Below are positions 54,519 through 61,710 of a DNA stretch of 62,864 nt, one piece after another. This DNA comes from Streptomonospora alba (GTDB lineage: Bacteria > Actinomycetota > Actinomycetes > Streptosporangiales > Streptosporangiaceae), in assembly GCF_000826685.1 (NCBI RefSeq), contig NZ_JROO01000048.1, forward strand, positions 1 through 62,864. Reading direction: 5' to 3'. Position 1 is the first letter of the stretch. Each line of letters starts with the position of its first letter. The notes beneath the pieces were generated by a model that had not been told where the DNA came from, made no database searches, and saw nothing but the letters and a program-made list of their open reading frames with translations. The translations under genes were made by a program, and so were the position numbers.

Positions 54519-55256
54519 TTGCCGTCCCACGACCGCCCGGCGGTGCTCTACGAAAGCGTCGTGCGCGAGTACAGCCCGGCCTATGCCGTAGGTCCGGTGA
54601 GCCTGCACGCTGACCCCGGGGAATGCGTCGCTCTGGTGGGTCCCAACGGGTCGGGGAAGTCGACGGTGCTGCGCGTCGCCGCCGGTGCGGACCAACCGAC
54701 CCAGGGCAGGGTCTCCGTGCTCGGGGCGGAGCCCCGAGCGGCCGACCCCGAGTTCCGGCGGACCGTCTTCGTCCTTGAGGAGCTCACCTACTTTCCCGAC
54801 CTCAGCGTGCGTGAGCACCTGGAGTTGGTGGCTGCGGGGCACGGTTTAGGGCGGGCCGGCGACGCCCGGATCACGGAGACGCTCGCTCGGTGCCGACTCG
54901 ACGCCCATGCCGGAGCGAATCCCCGGACACTGAGCAGGGGCCAGCAGCAGCTGCTGGCGCTCGCGGCCATGCTGCTGCCTCCGTTTCCGCGCGTGTTCGT
55001 CCTCGATGAGCCGGAGAGCCACCTCGACGGCCCGGCCCGGAGGTGGTTGGGCGAGACCCTGCAGCGCATCAAGGAGGAAGGCGGAGTCCTGCTCTTGGCG
55101 ACTCACCAGAGCTCCCTGGTGGATCGGCTGGCGGACTGGACCGTCCACATGGACGGCGGCAAGCCGCGCAACGATGACAGGGCCGGAGGCGATGACGCCG
55201 GGGGAGTCGGGATCGGCGGCGATGAGGTCGGTCGTGACGGGACCGGCGGTGAGTAG
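54519..55256 (+). CDS. ABC transporter ATP-binding protein
   Basis: 245 residues. Walker A GPNGSGKST, signature LSRGQQQLLAL, Walker B RVFVLDEPESHLDG and switch His LATHQSSLVD are all present. TTG start 54519 with TAAGGA eight bases upstream. The C-terminus is Asp/Gly-rich and overlaps the permease start, so the pair is coupled. Substrate unknown. Confidence 0.88.
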   Translation: MPSHDRPAVLYESVVREYSPAYAVGPVSLHADPGECVALVGPNGSGKSTVLRVAAGADQPTQGRVSVLGAEPRAADPEFRRTVFVLEELTYFPDLSVREHLELVAAGHGLGRAGDARITETLARCRLDAHAGANPRTLSRGQQQLLALAAMLLPPFPRVFVLDEPESHLDGPARRWLGETLQRIKEEGGVLLLATHQSSLVDRLADWTVHMDGGKPRNDDRAGGDDAGGVGIGGDEVGRDGTGGE

Positions 55257-56913
55257 ACCGACGCCGGCGGCCGCCACCGAGGAGCAGGCGCCGGCACGGA
55301 GCCGACGGACGAGGGCGGTCCTCGCCCAGCTTCGGCGCCACCGCAACGCCCGGCTCAGAGAGCGCAGCGGCGGTATCGCCTACGGGGTCTACCTGGCGGG
55401 CTTCGGCGGCTCCCTGATCGCGGTCCCCCTGGTCACGGCCGTTCAAGAGACGCTGAACTCCGACGTCGTCCTGCCGGAGCGGGCACCGGATCCGGCGGCC
55501 TCCCTCCCGTTCTTCCTCACCGCCGCGCTCCTCCTCGCGCTATGGAGCACGGTCTACGACGCCACGGTCCGGGGCGCTGTGCGTATCGAACCCGCCGTCA
55601 TCGACTGGGTCCTGACCCAACCCGTCGACCAGTCGGCGGTGCTGCGGCCCGCACTATGGCGCATGGTCGCCGCGCGGGCCGCCGTCGGCGCGGCATTCGG
55701 GCTTGCAGCGCTCATCGGGCTGTGGCAGTTCGCGATCCCCGCTCCTGTGGACGGCGCGGTCATGCCCCTGGCTCGGGCAGCGCTGGGCGGAGCACTCACC
55801 GGGGCGCTTAGCGCGACCTTGGGCGCGGTGGCCACCGTGCGCGGGCAGCGTCCCCTGGCGGTGCTGCGGCCGGTCTGCTACCTGGCGCTGCTGTCGCTCT
55901 GCGGCGCCGGCGCGCATGGGTGGGCGAGCCCGGGAGCAGTGTTCGCACCAGGCCTCGCCCTGTGGTCCGGACCCTGGGGATGGGCGTCCCAGGCGTTCCT
56001 GCCCCCGACCGCGGGGACCGCCGCGCCATGGCCGGCGCTGCTGCTCCTGGCGGCGCTCGTCGCAGGCACGCTCGCCTGGTCGATGCGCATCCTGCCGTAC
56101 GTCCCCCGCTGGCAGCTCAAGGCGCACGCCGCCGCGGCGATGGGCGTGCGCAGCGGATTCTGGCTCGTCGATCCGAACCTGCTGCATACGACGTTCGCGG
56201 TGTCGCACGTCAGCAGCCGCTACCGGATCCGCCTGCCCCCACCGCGGCATCCATGGTTGACCGTGCCCTGGCGCGACGCGCTCAACGCCCTCCGGTCGCC
56301 GATCCCCCTGCTCCGCGCCTGCCTGCTCTCCACGGCAGCCGTCCTGGTGGTGCACGCACCGATCGAACCGGTGTCGACGGTCGGCCTCGTGCTGACCGCT
56401 GCAGTTCCGGCACTGCACTACCTCGCGGCGTCCCAGCTGCTGGGCGCGGCCCGGGCGGAGGTCACCGACCCGCGGCTCGCCCGGTACTTCCCCTACACAC
56501 CCGGCGTACTGGGCCTCCTCCACGGACTCGTGCCTACGGCGCTGCTTGTGGCCATCACCGCGCTGTTCGGCACCGCCGCGGCAGTCGCGGCCGGTACGGA
56601 CGGCCACCTCGCGGTCCGCGCCGTGCTTCTCGCCCCAGCGGCGGTCGCCGCCGCACTCGTCAGCTTGTACCGAGGGACGCTGCCGCTCCACCTCGCGGTG
56701 GGCTACGACACCCCCTTCGGCAACAGCGCCCCGATGCAGATACTCCTCTGGCACACGGCAGGGCCGGCGAGCCTGGTGGCTCTCGCCTGGCCCACCGTTT
56801 CGGGCGCCCTGACCGAGCCGTGGACCGTGGCGCTTTGGTTGCTCGCCGGAACCGCGGCCCTGACCTGGTGGGCACAGCGCCGTGCAGGCAACGCACTGAC
56901 CGGTGCGGTCTGA
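55222..56913 (+). CDS. ABC transporter membrane protein (DUF6297-like)
   Basis: 563 residues if started at ATG 55222; GTG 55249 is an alternative. About 10-12 hydrophobic helices, including SLPFFLTAALLLALWSTVYD and RPVCYLALLSLCGAGAHGW. The layout resembles actinobacterial ABC-2-like permeases grouped as DUF6297; I am not certain of the family. It overlaps the ATPase gene by 35 bases, so the two form one exporter or importer of unknown substrate. Confidence 0.72.
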   Translation: MRSVVTGPAVSRPTPAAATEEQAPARSRRTRAVLAQLRRHRNARLRERSGGIAYGVYLAGFGGSLIAVPLVTAVQETLNSDVVLPERAPDPAASLPFFLTAALLLALWSTVYDATVRGAVRIEPAVIDWVLTQPVDQSAVLRPALWRMVAARAAVGAAFGLAALIGLWQFAIPAPVDGAVMPLARAALGGALTGALSATLGAVATVRGQRPLAVLRPVCYLALLSLCGAGAHGWASPGAVFAPGLALWSGPWGWASQAFLPPTAGTAAPWPALLLLAALVAGTLAWSMRILPYVPRWQLKAHAAAAMGVRSGFWLVDPNLLHTTFAVSHVSSRYRIRLPPPRHPWLTVPWRDALNALRSPIPLLRACLLSTAAVLVVHAPIEPVSTVGLVLTAAVPALHYLAASQLLGAARAEVTDPRLARYFPYTPGVLGLLHGLVPTALLVAITALFGTAAAVAAGTDGHLAVRAVLLAPAAVAAALVSLYRGTLPLHLAVGYDTPFGNSAPMQILLWHTAGPASLVALAWPTVSGALTEPWTVALWLLAGTAALTWWAQRRAGNALTGAV

Positions 56914-56988
56914 GGGACCGGGGGAGAGGCAAGCGGCAGAGGCGTCGGCGGGCGCGCCGTGACCGGCGGACTGCCGTGTCGATCGCGT

Positions 56989-57028
56989 TCCCGGGGGCCG
57001 CTCTCGGCGTCGGGAGCGGCCCCCGGGA
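56989..57028. terminator. Perfect 15-bp hairpin between convergent genes
   Basis: TCCCGGGGGCCGCTC (56989-57003) pairs exactly with 57014-57028, 10-nt loop. It sits between the permease stop (56913) and the end of the next gene (57034). Strong bidirectional terminator candidate. Confidence 0.8.
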
Positions 57029-57033
57029 CACGA

Positions 57034-57555
57034 TCAGCGCCGTTCGCGGCCGATGTCCTCGGCGACGCGGGCGCGGTACAGGCGCAGTAGGCCGGTGAAA
57101 GCCAGCGTGGCGGTGACGTCGCTCATCGCGAGCCGGCCCCAGTGCCCCGTCTCGAACTCGGCGACGGTCCGGCGCAGGACCTCCGCCGAATGAACGGCGG
57201 TCCCCTCATCGAACATGATCTCGTTGCGCGGCCAGAAGTACAGCACAGAGAAGAGGAATTCACCGACGACGAGGGTCAGCAGGCTCGCGCCGAGCCACAA
57301 CCGCACGCCGCGGTCCGGCCAGGTCAGGGCCGTGGACGCGACGGCGGCGACCACCGTCGCCGCCCCCAAGGGAGGAAAGAGGTCGGCCGGGCCGGTGACC
57401 GAGAAGAAGTCCGTCGCTCCGGTCAGGGAGCGGGGGACGTCGTGGAAGACGTTGGGGTAGATGACGACCGTCTCCACCGCGATACCGCCGAAGGCCACCA
57501 TGGCCACCCATGTATAGGCGGCCGTCACTACGACCGCGATCCTGCGTCTGCGCAT
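57034..57555 (-). CDS. DUF1772-like four-helix membrane protein
   Basis: 173 residues, four hydrophobic helices: AAYTWVAMVAFGGIAVETVVIYPN, FPPLGAATVVAAVASTALTW, LWLGASLLTLVVGEFLFSVLYF and a C-terminal one. The layout with RNEIMFDEGTAVHS resembles anthrone-oxygenase-like DUF1772 proteins. Function unknown. ATG 57555 chosen. I see no gene in the following spacer 57556-57907. Confidence 0.65.
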   Translation of the reverse strand: MRRRRIAVVVTAAYTWVAMVAFGGIAVETVVIYPNVFHDVPRSLTGATDFFSVTGPADLFPPLGAATVVAAVASTALTWPDRGVRLWLGASLLTLVVGEFLFSVLYFWPRNEIMFDEGTAVHSAEVLRRTVAEFETGHWGRLAMSDVTATLAFTGLLRLYRARVAEDIGRERR

Positions 57556-57907
57556 ACCTCTCCGATCCGGGGCGGGCTTCCTTGGCGCTGCGAACGCTAG
57601 AGGGAGAACCGTGGCCCGGGCGTCCGCCCCTGCGCCGAACTCCGCCTACATCGGCCGATGTAGGCCGCCCGGGTGCGGCTGCACCGGCCGCGAGCCCCGG
57701 GGGAGGGGCGCCGACCGGACGCGGCAGGCTTGCGCCGCATCACGGGGCCGGGCCTGATCGAATACTGTTCCGCATCGGGAGTGCTAGAGGCCCTGATCCG
57801 TCTTCAGGCCGAACACCTCCGCTCCCGGTGCGCAGCACGGTTCCGCATGGTGGGAACCGAGCATTCTGCCGGCGTCGCCGCGCAGTACCCGATGATGAGG
57901 AGCGTGT

Positions 57908-58315
57908 ATGGGTGTCGAACTGTTCAATCCGGATGGCCTGCCGAAACCGGATGCGTATCGGCAGCTCTCGATCGCGGAGGGAACCAGGCTCGTGTTCCTC
58001 GCCGGCCAGGTGGCCCGCGATGCCGAAGGCAATCCGGTGGGCACCGGCGACTTCGCAGCGCAGGTGGAGCAGGCGTACCTGAACATCGGCCGGGCGCTGA
58101 CCGAGGTCGGCGGTTCGTTCGACGACGTGGCCAAGCTGACGATCTACGTCGTCGACTGGAGCCCGGACAAGTACGAACTGCTCGGCGAGGGGGTCACTCG
58201 CGCGGCCGCGAAACTGGATATCGACCCGGTGAAGCCGATCACGCTGATCGGCGTGGCCGCTCTGGGCGAGCCCGACATCATGGTCGAAGTCGAGGCGACC
58301 GCGGTCCTCGCCTGA
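57908..58315 (+). CDS. RidA (YjgF/YER057c/UK114) family protein
   Basis: 135 residues. LVFLAGQVARDAEGNPVG, LTEVGGSFDDVAKLTIYVVD and ALGEPDIMVEVEATAVL fit RidA proteins, which hydrolyse reactive enamines/imines; the archetypal active-site Arg is replaced in MVEVEA, so activity is uncertain. GAGGAG precedes ATG 57908. Second RidA paralogue in the window (other at 44939). Confidence 0.85.
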   Translation: MGVELFNPDGLPKPDAYRQLSIAEGTRLVFLAGQVARDAEGNPVGTGDFAAQVEQAYLNIGRALTEVGGSFDDVAKLTIYVVDWSPDKYELLGEGVTRAAAKLDIDPVKPITLIGVAALGEPDIMVEVEATAVLA

Positions 58316-58454
58316 GCGGATCCCGGTCCCGTGGGCTCTTTTCCGAGCGGTCCCGGTGCCGGGTCGTCCCACAGGGGTACGCCGGTGCCCGGTCGGGCCG
58401 CTCCCGGCCCTGCAACAGCTAAGGCCAGGCCTCCGGGCCGTCCGGGCCTGGGCG

Positions 58455-58732
58455 ATGAAGAACAAGGTCGAACTGTGCAACACCGCGACCTACGCCTCCT
58501 GGGCCAACCCGGGATCGAGGCCCACTTCGGGCCGCTGCGCCAATTCACGATCGCCAACTCACATCCCCCCAACCACCCGGTGCAGACCCGGGCGCTGCAC
58601 GCCTACCTGCGCTGGCGCAACGCCAACGCCCGCCACCCCGACGTGCTCTCGGCCCAACGGCGCGAGCGCGCTCGGGTCCGAAGTGAGAAAGGCATCCGCT
58701 GGGGCGGTCGCCCGCTGGCCCCAGCGGCCTGA
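58455..58732 (+). mobile_element. IS630-family transposase C-terminal remnant, frameshifted
   Basis: One frame reads NKVELCNTATYASWANP; then the other continues IEAHFGPLRQFTIANS, HAYLRWRNANARHPDVL and RSEKGIRWGGRPLA, which is the C-terminus of an IS630 (DDE_3) transposase. A GG insertion at about 58511 splits the frames. The N-terminal two-thirds of the transposase are absent. Dead element. Confidence 0.75.
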
Positions 58733-58863
58733 TGCGACCCGGTCAACGTTTCCGGTCAGAGCACTAGACGACGAGGCAGCGAGGGTGCTGGGCGGTTGGG
58801 CCTGCGGGTGCCCGCCCGGCGGCGGCCCGCCCTCGGCCCCGCCGGCGCCCCGGCGCATCCATT

Positions 58864-58909
58864 GCGCGGTTTCTGCCGGATTCCGGCCCGGATCCGGCAG
58901 AAACCGCGC
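58864..58909. repeat. Perfect 18-bp inverted repeat
   Basis: GCGCGGTTTCTGCCGGAT (58864-58881) pairs exactly with 58892-58909, 10-nt loop. It lies between the IS630 remnant and the DUF1963 gene. Could be a terminator or an IS-related end; only one copy seen. Confidence 0.7.
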
Positions 58910-58993
58910 GATAGACGTCGGCCGGTGCCGGTGATCGCGGCCGGAACCCGCATCGGCGCGGATTGACGTCGCGGCGGTGTAGCTTGACCGCCC

Positions 58994-59836
58994 ATGGACG
59001 ATCTCCAGTCACTCAAGCCTCACCTCCTCGAATCCGCAGTTCCCGAGACCGTCGCCGACCGGTGGCTCGGGTCGGCTCTTCCCCAGCTGGTGTTCACCCC
59101 CATGGACGACGCCGACCTGCGGGCGGGAGAGCGCCCGGCGGGGTGGTACGGCGGGCATCCGCGCGTTCCGCTCGATGTCGACCTGGGCGACTATCCGCAC
59201 TACATCGCCTCGGTCGACTGCGGTGCCCTGCCGCACAGCCCACCGGGTTTGGCGCTGCCCAGTGAAGGCTCGCTGCTCTTCTTCGCCACCAGGGACGCGG
59301 ATTCCGCCATGGACCGCGACCTGTCGACCACCCCGCGCGCGGTGCTGCACGTCGGCGCGGACACACCGGTGCGGGAGTGGACGCTCGACGAGTCTCCGGA
59401 GGAGCCGGACCACTTCCGCGCCCCGCTCCCCCTCCGGTGCAGCGCCTACTGGAGCCTGCCCGACAGCAGCCACGCCGTGATCTTCCTCGACGATGAGCTG
59501 CACGGTTTGTTCTCTCCCTACGAACGGCTGTTGGACAGTGCCGAGCGGGCCAACAGGCGGAACACTGAAAAGGCGGTGAAAGGCCGCAAGGTGCTGAAGA
59601 TGGGCGGATATCCGGCGAACATCCAGGACGACCCCTGCCTTATCTACGACAAGGAAGAGGTGCTCGGGCGACGCGATTGGTGCATGATCGCCGAATGGGG
59701 GGCGAGCCTGTGGCCCGAAGGTGAGGACATCCGCACGTACTGGGTGATCCCTCGCCAGGACATGGCGGAGTTCCGCTACGACCGGGTGGGACAGCTGAGC
59801 GACCACAACGAGTCCACCGACCAGATCGGCCTCTGA
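58994..59836 (+). CDS. DUF1963 (YwqG-like) protein
   Basis: 280 residues, soluble. FGGxP-like elements are weak, but LPSEGSLLFFATRD, RAVLHVGADTPVREW, KMGGYPANIQDDP and the closing IPRQDMAEFRYDRVGQLSD fit DUF1963. Function unknown; YwqG-like genes often occur near toxin loci and polymorphic toxin immunity genes. Start ATG 58994. Convergent with the DUF6879 gene. Confidence 0.75.
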   Translation: MDDLQSLKPHLLESAVPETVADRWLGSALPQLVFTPMDDADLRAGERPAGWYGGHPRVPLDVDLGDYPHYIASVDCGALPHSPPGLALPSEGSLLFFATRDADSAMDRDLSTTPRAVLHVGADTPVREWTLDESPEEPDHFRAPLPLRCSAYWSLPDSSHAVIFLDDELHGLFSPYERLLDSAERANRRNTEKAVKGRKVLKMGGYPANIQDDPCLIYDKEEVLGRRDWCMIAEWGASLWPEGEDIRTYWVIPRQDMAEFRYDRVGQLSDHNESTDQIGL

Positions 59837-60170
59837 GCGTCGGGCGCCACCGGGTGCTTCCCGCCGTCACCGCTCGATGCCCTGTTGAGGAGGCCGCGGT
59901 GATGAGGTGGAGGCACCTCCGCCGAACCGCCGGCGCGGGAAACCACCGGGGCTGCGGCTACGGGTGCGGTCCGCGTAGCGCGGTCACAGCTTGCCGCCGA
60001 GCGCGCGCCGCATGCTTCAGGAGGAGCCGTACCACCGGTGGCCGGGTCCTCGCGGCAACCGCCGCTGCCTCTTACCGTGTCTTATCGCCTTCGCGTCTCA
60101 CCGTCGGAGGTCCGCCCGCCGCAGGTGCGGTGCCCTCGGTCTCAGCCCGCCCCTCACGCGTACCCTCCCG
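59837..60170. other. Convergent spacer, nothing identified
   Basis: 334 bases between the DUF1963 stop and the DUF6879 stop. Only short GC-rich stems; no clear terminator, gene or repeat. Confidence 0.4.
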
Positions 60171-60779
60171 TCACGGACGGACCGCGGGTGCGGGCAGCGG
60201 CGCGATCTCGCGCTCGAAGTAGTCCAGAAGGGGCGTTCCCGCGGCGAACAACCCGGCCAGTTCGCCGACGGTCGCGGCGATGGCGTCGCGGTCGTCGATC
60301 CGCCATGCGCCGCACGCCCGGCCCGAGGAGTCGTAGCGGACCAGGAACAGCACCCGGTCGCCGAGCACCACCACCTCGGGCAGCGCCGTCCGCTCCTCCA
60401 AGTGCGCCACCTCTTCGGCCGGGACGACGCGCAGCGACTGCCCGGCCTCGGCCAGCAGGCGCAGGAACTGCATCTCCGACTGCAGGTACGGCGTCACCGG
60501 GTGGTCCACGACCCGGATGCGCCGGGTCTCCATTCCGACCTCGCGGTCCTTGGCCGCCATGGCCTCCGCGTCGGATCGGTCCGCCTCGTTCAGCTTCAGG
60601 GCCTTCTCCCAGTCCCCGGCGGCGAACGCCTCCCAACTGGCGTCTCCGGGTTCCTGAAAGTGCTGTGCCCGCTCGAGCTTCCAGAACACTCCGCCGTGCT
60701 CGTAGGCGCTTCAGTACTCGGCGTGGTAGTCGGGGCGGTCCAGCGGCCGAGCGGGCAGGTCGCGCAACCGCTCAAGCAT
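60171..60779 (-). pseudogene. DUF6879-family gene interrupted by an in-frame TGA
   Basis: The reading frame begins MLERLRDLPARPLDRPDYHA at ATG 60779, meets TGA at 60711-60713 and continues in the same frame as VFWKLERAQHFQEPGDASW from GTG 60689. The continuation (ETRRIRVVDHPVTPYLQSEM, VRYDSSGRACGAWRIDD) is a full DUF6879 body. Homologues normally run through this point, so a Trp or similar codon may have become TGA. The second part could still be translated from 60689 (172 residues). ATG 60779 overlaps the stop of the preceding gene. Confidence 0.65.
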
Positions 60780-61041
60780 CGGGGATCTCCGGCTTCGCCG
60801 CGGTCAGCATGACGCGGGGGATCACCACGAGCCGTTCGTCAGCGCTGATGCTGACGCCGTCGGGAAGCCGACCGCGGTAGGCATCGGTCGCGTCGCGGCC
60901 GATGACGGCGATGTCGCCGTTGTCGAGTTCCCAGATATCCGGGCAGTCCGGTCCGGCCTTGGTGACGCCCAAGGCGAGGGGCGCTTTACCGATTCGGCGA
61001 CGGAAGCCCGCGCTCGGGTCGGCTTCCCAGGGACGGGGCAT
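60772..61041 (-). CDS. Small conserved actinobacterial protein next to DUF6879
   Basis: 89 residues: PRPWEADPSAGFRRRIGKAP, GVTKAGPDCPDIWELDNGDI and RLVVIPRVMLTAAKPEIPDA. I recognise this pattern as a conserved hypothetical that pairs with DUF6879 genes in actinobacteria; no domain assigned. GAGGAG six bases before ATG 61041. Its stop overlaps the start of the DUF6879 frame. Confidence 0.75.
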   Translation of the reverse strand: MPRPWEADPSAGFRRRIGKAPLALGVTKAGPDCPDIWELDNGDIAVIGRDATDAYRGRLPDGVSISADERLVVIPRVMLTAAKPEIPDA

Positions 61042-61219
61042 CGAAAGCTCCTCGGTGGGAGGGAACGGGCTATTAGAGGTGCCCTCACGCTGTGTACACG
61101 AAACGCCGAGGCCGGGTGCGGACACCGGTGGACGGCGGGGCGGAGACATGCCCGGAATCCGCACCGACCGCACCGGTCACGGCGCGAGCGGCGCGCCGCC
61201 GCCGACGCACCGCGCACCG

Positions 61220-61354
61220 CTACGCCGCGGTGTACTCCGGCGCGCCGAACCCCCGCGGCAGCAGCAACTCCTCCGCGTCGGCCTTCAGTTCCAGCAGGAA
61301 AACGCCGTGCGGCGCGACGAGGAGCAGGTCGCACTCGCGAGGGCGATCGGTCAC
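61220..61354 (-). CDS. 44-residue NERD-like fragment
   Basis: Reads VTDRPRECDLLLVAPHGVFL then LELKADAEELLLPRGFGAPE. The DLLLVAPHGVFLLELK core matches the start of NERD (nuclease-related) domains (DxLLVxxxGVFVxExK), but the rest of the domain is missing. The GTG at 61354 overlaps the stop of the MORN gene (GTGA). Either a coupled small gene or a remnant. Confidence 0.4.
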   Translation of the reverse strand: MTDRPRECDLLLVAPHGVFLLELKADAEELLLPRGFGAPEYTAA

Positions 61355-61710
61355 CGCGGAGGAGAGTACTCCTTGTCCTTGACCACGTTGCCGTCGGCGT
61401 CCCATTCGCGGTCGGAGACCATTCGTCCGTGGTCGTCGAACGTCCTCTCCGCGGCCAGGGTTCCGTCCTTATGCCATGTCTTCCAGACCCCCACGGCACC
61501 CCTGGACATATCCACTCTGCCTTCTTCCCTGAGTTGGCCCCCGGGGTACCATTCCAGCGAAGGGCCGTGCTCGAATCCCCGCTCGTAGGTGGTCAGCGCG
61601 ATTACTTCGCCGTTCCTGCCGAGTTCGACCGCTTCGCCGGTGTATACCTCGCCGTTGTAGAAGGCGACGTAGTCGTCGTACTCCAGCTCGGTATCCTCGA
61701 CGCGCTTCAC
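61351..61710 (-). CDS. MORN-repeat protein (YwqK-like antitoxin/immunity candidate)
   Basis: 119 residues with three or four MORN-type motifs, for example GPSLEWYPGGQLREEGRV and GVWKTWHKDGTLAAER. YwqK-family MORN proteins are annotated as antitoxins beside YwqJ-type deaminase toxins. The GTG start overlaps the stop of the toxin gene (GTGA), so it is translated with it. The immunity role is inferred from context. Confidence 0.72.
   Translation of the reverse strand: MKRVEDTELEYDDYVAFYNGEVYTGEAVELGRNGEVIALTTYERGFEHGPSLEWYPGGQLREEGRVDMSRGAVGVWKTWHKDGTLAAERTFDDHGRMVSDREWDADGNVVKDKEYSPPR

Noticed and set aside
58994-59836. DUF1963 gene as immunity gene of the edge toxin
   Set aside because: YwqG-like proteins occur in toxin loci, but this gene is ~2 kb away on the opposite strand with other genes between, so context does not support a link.
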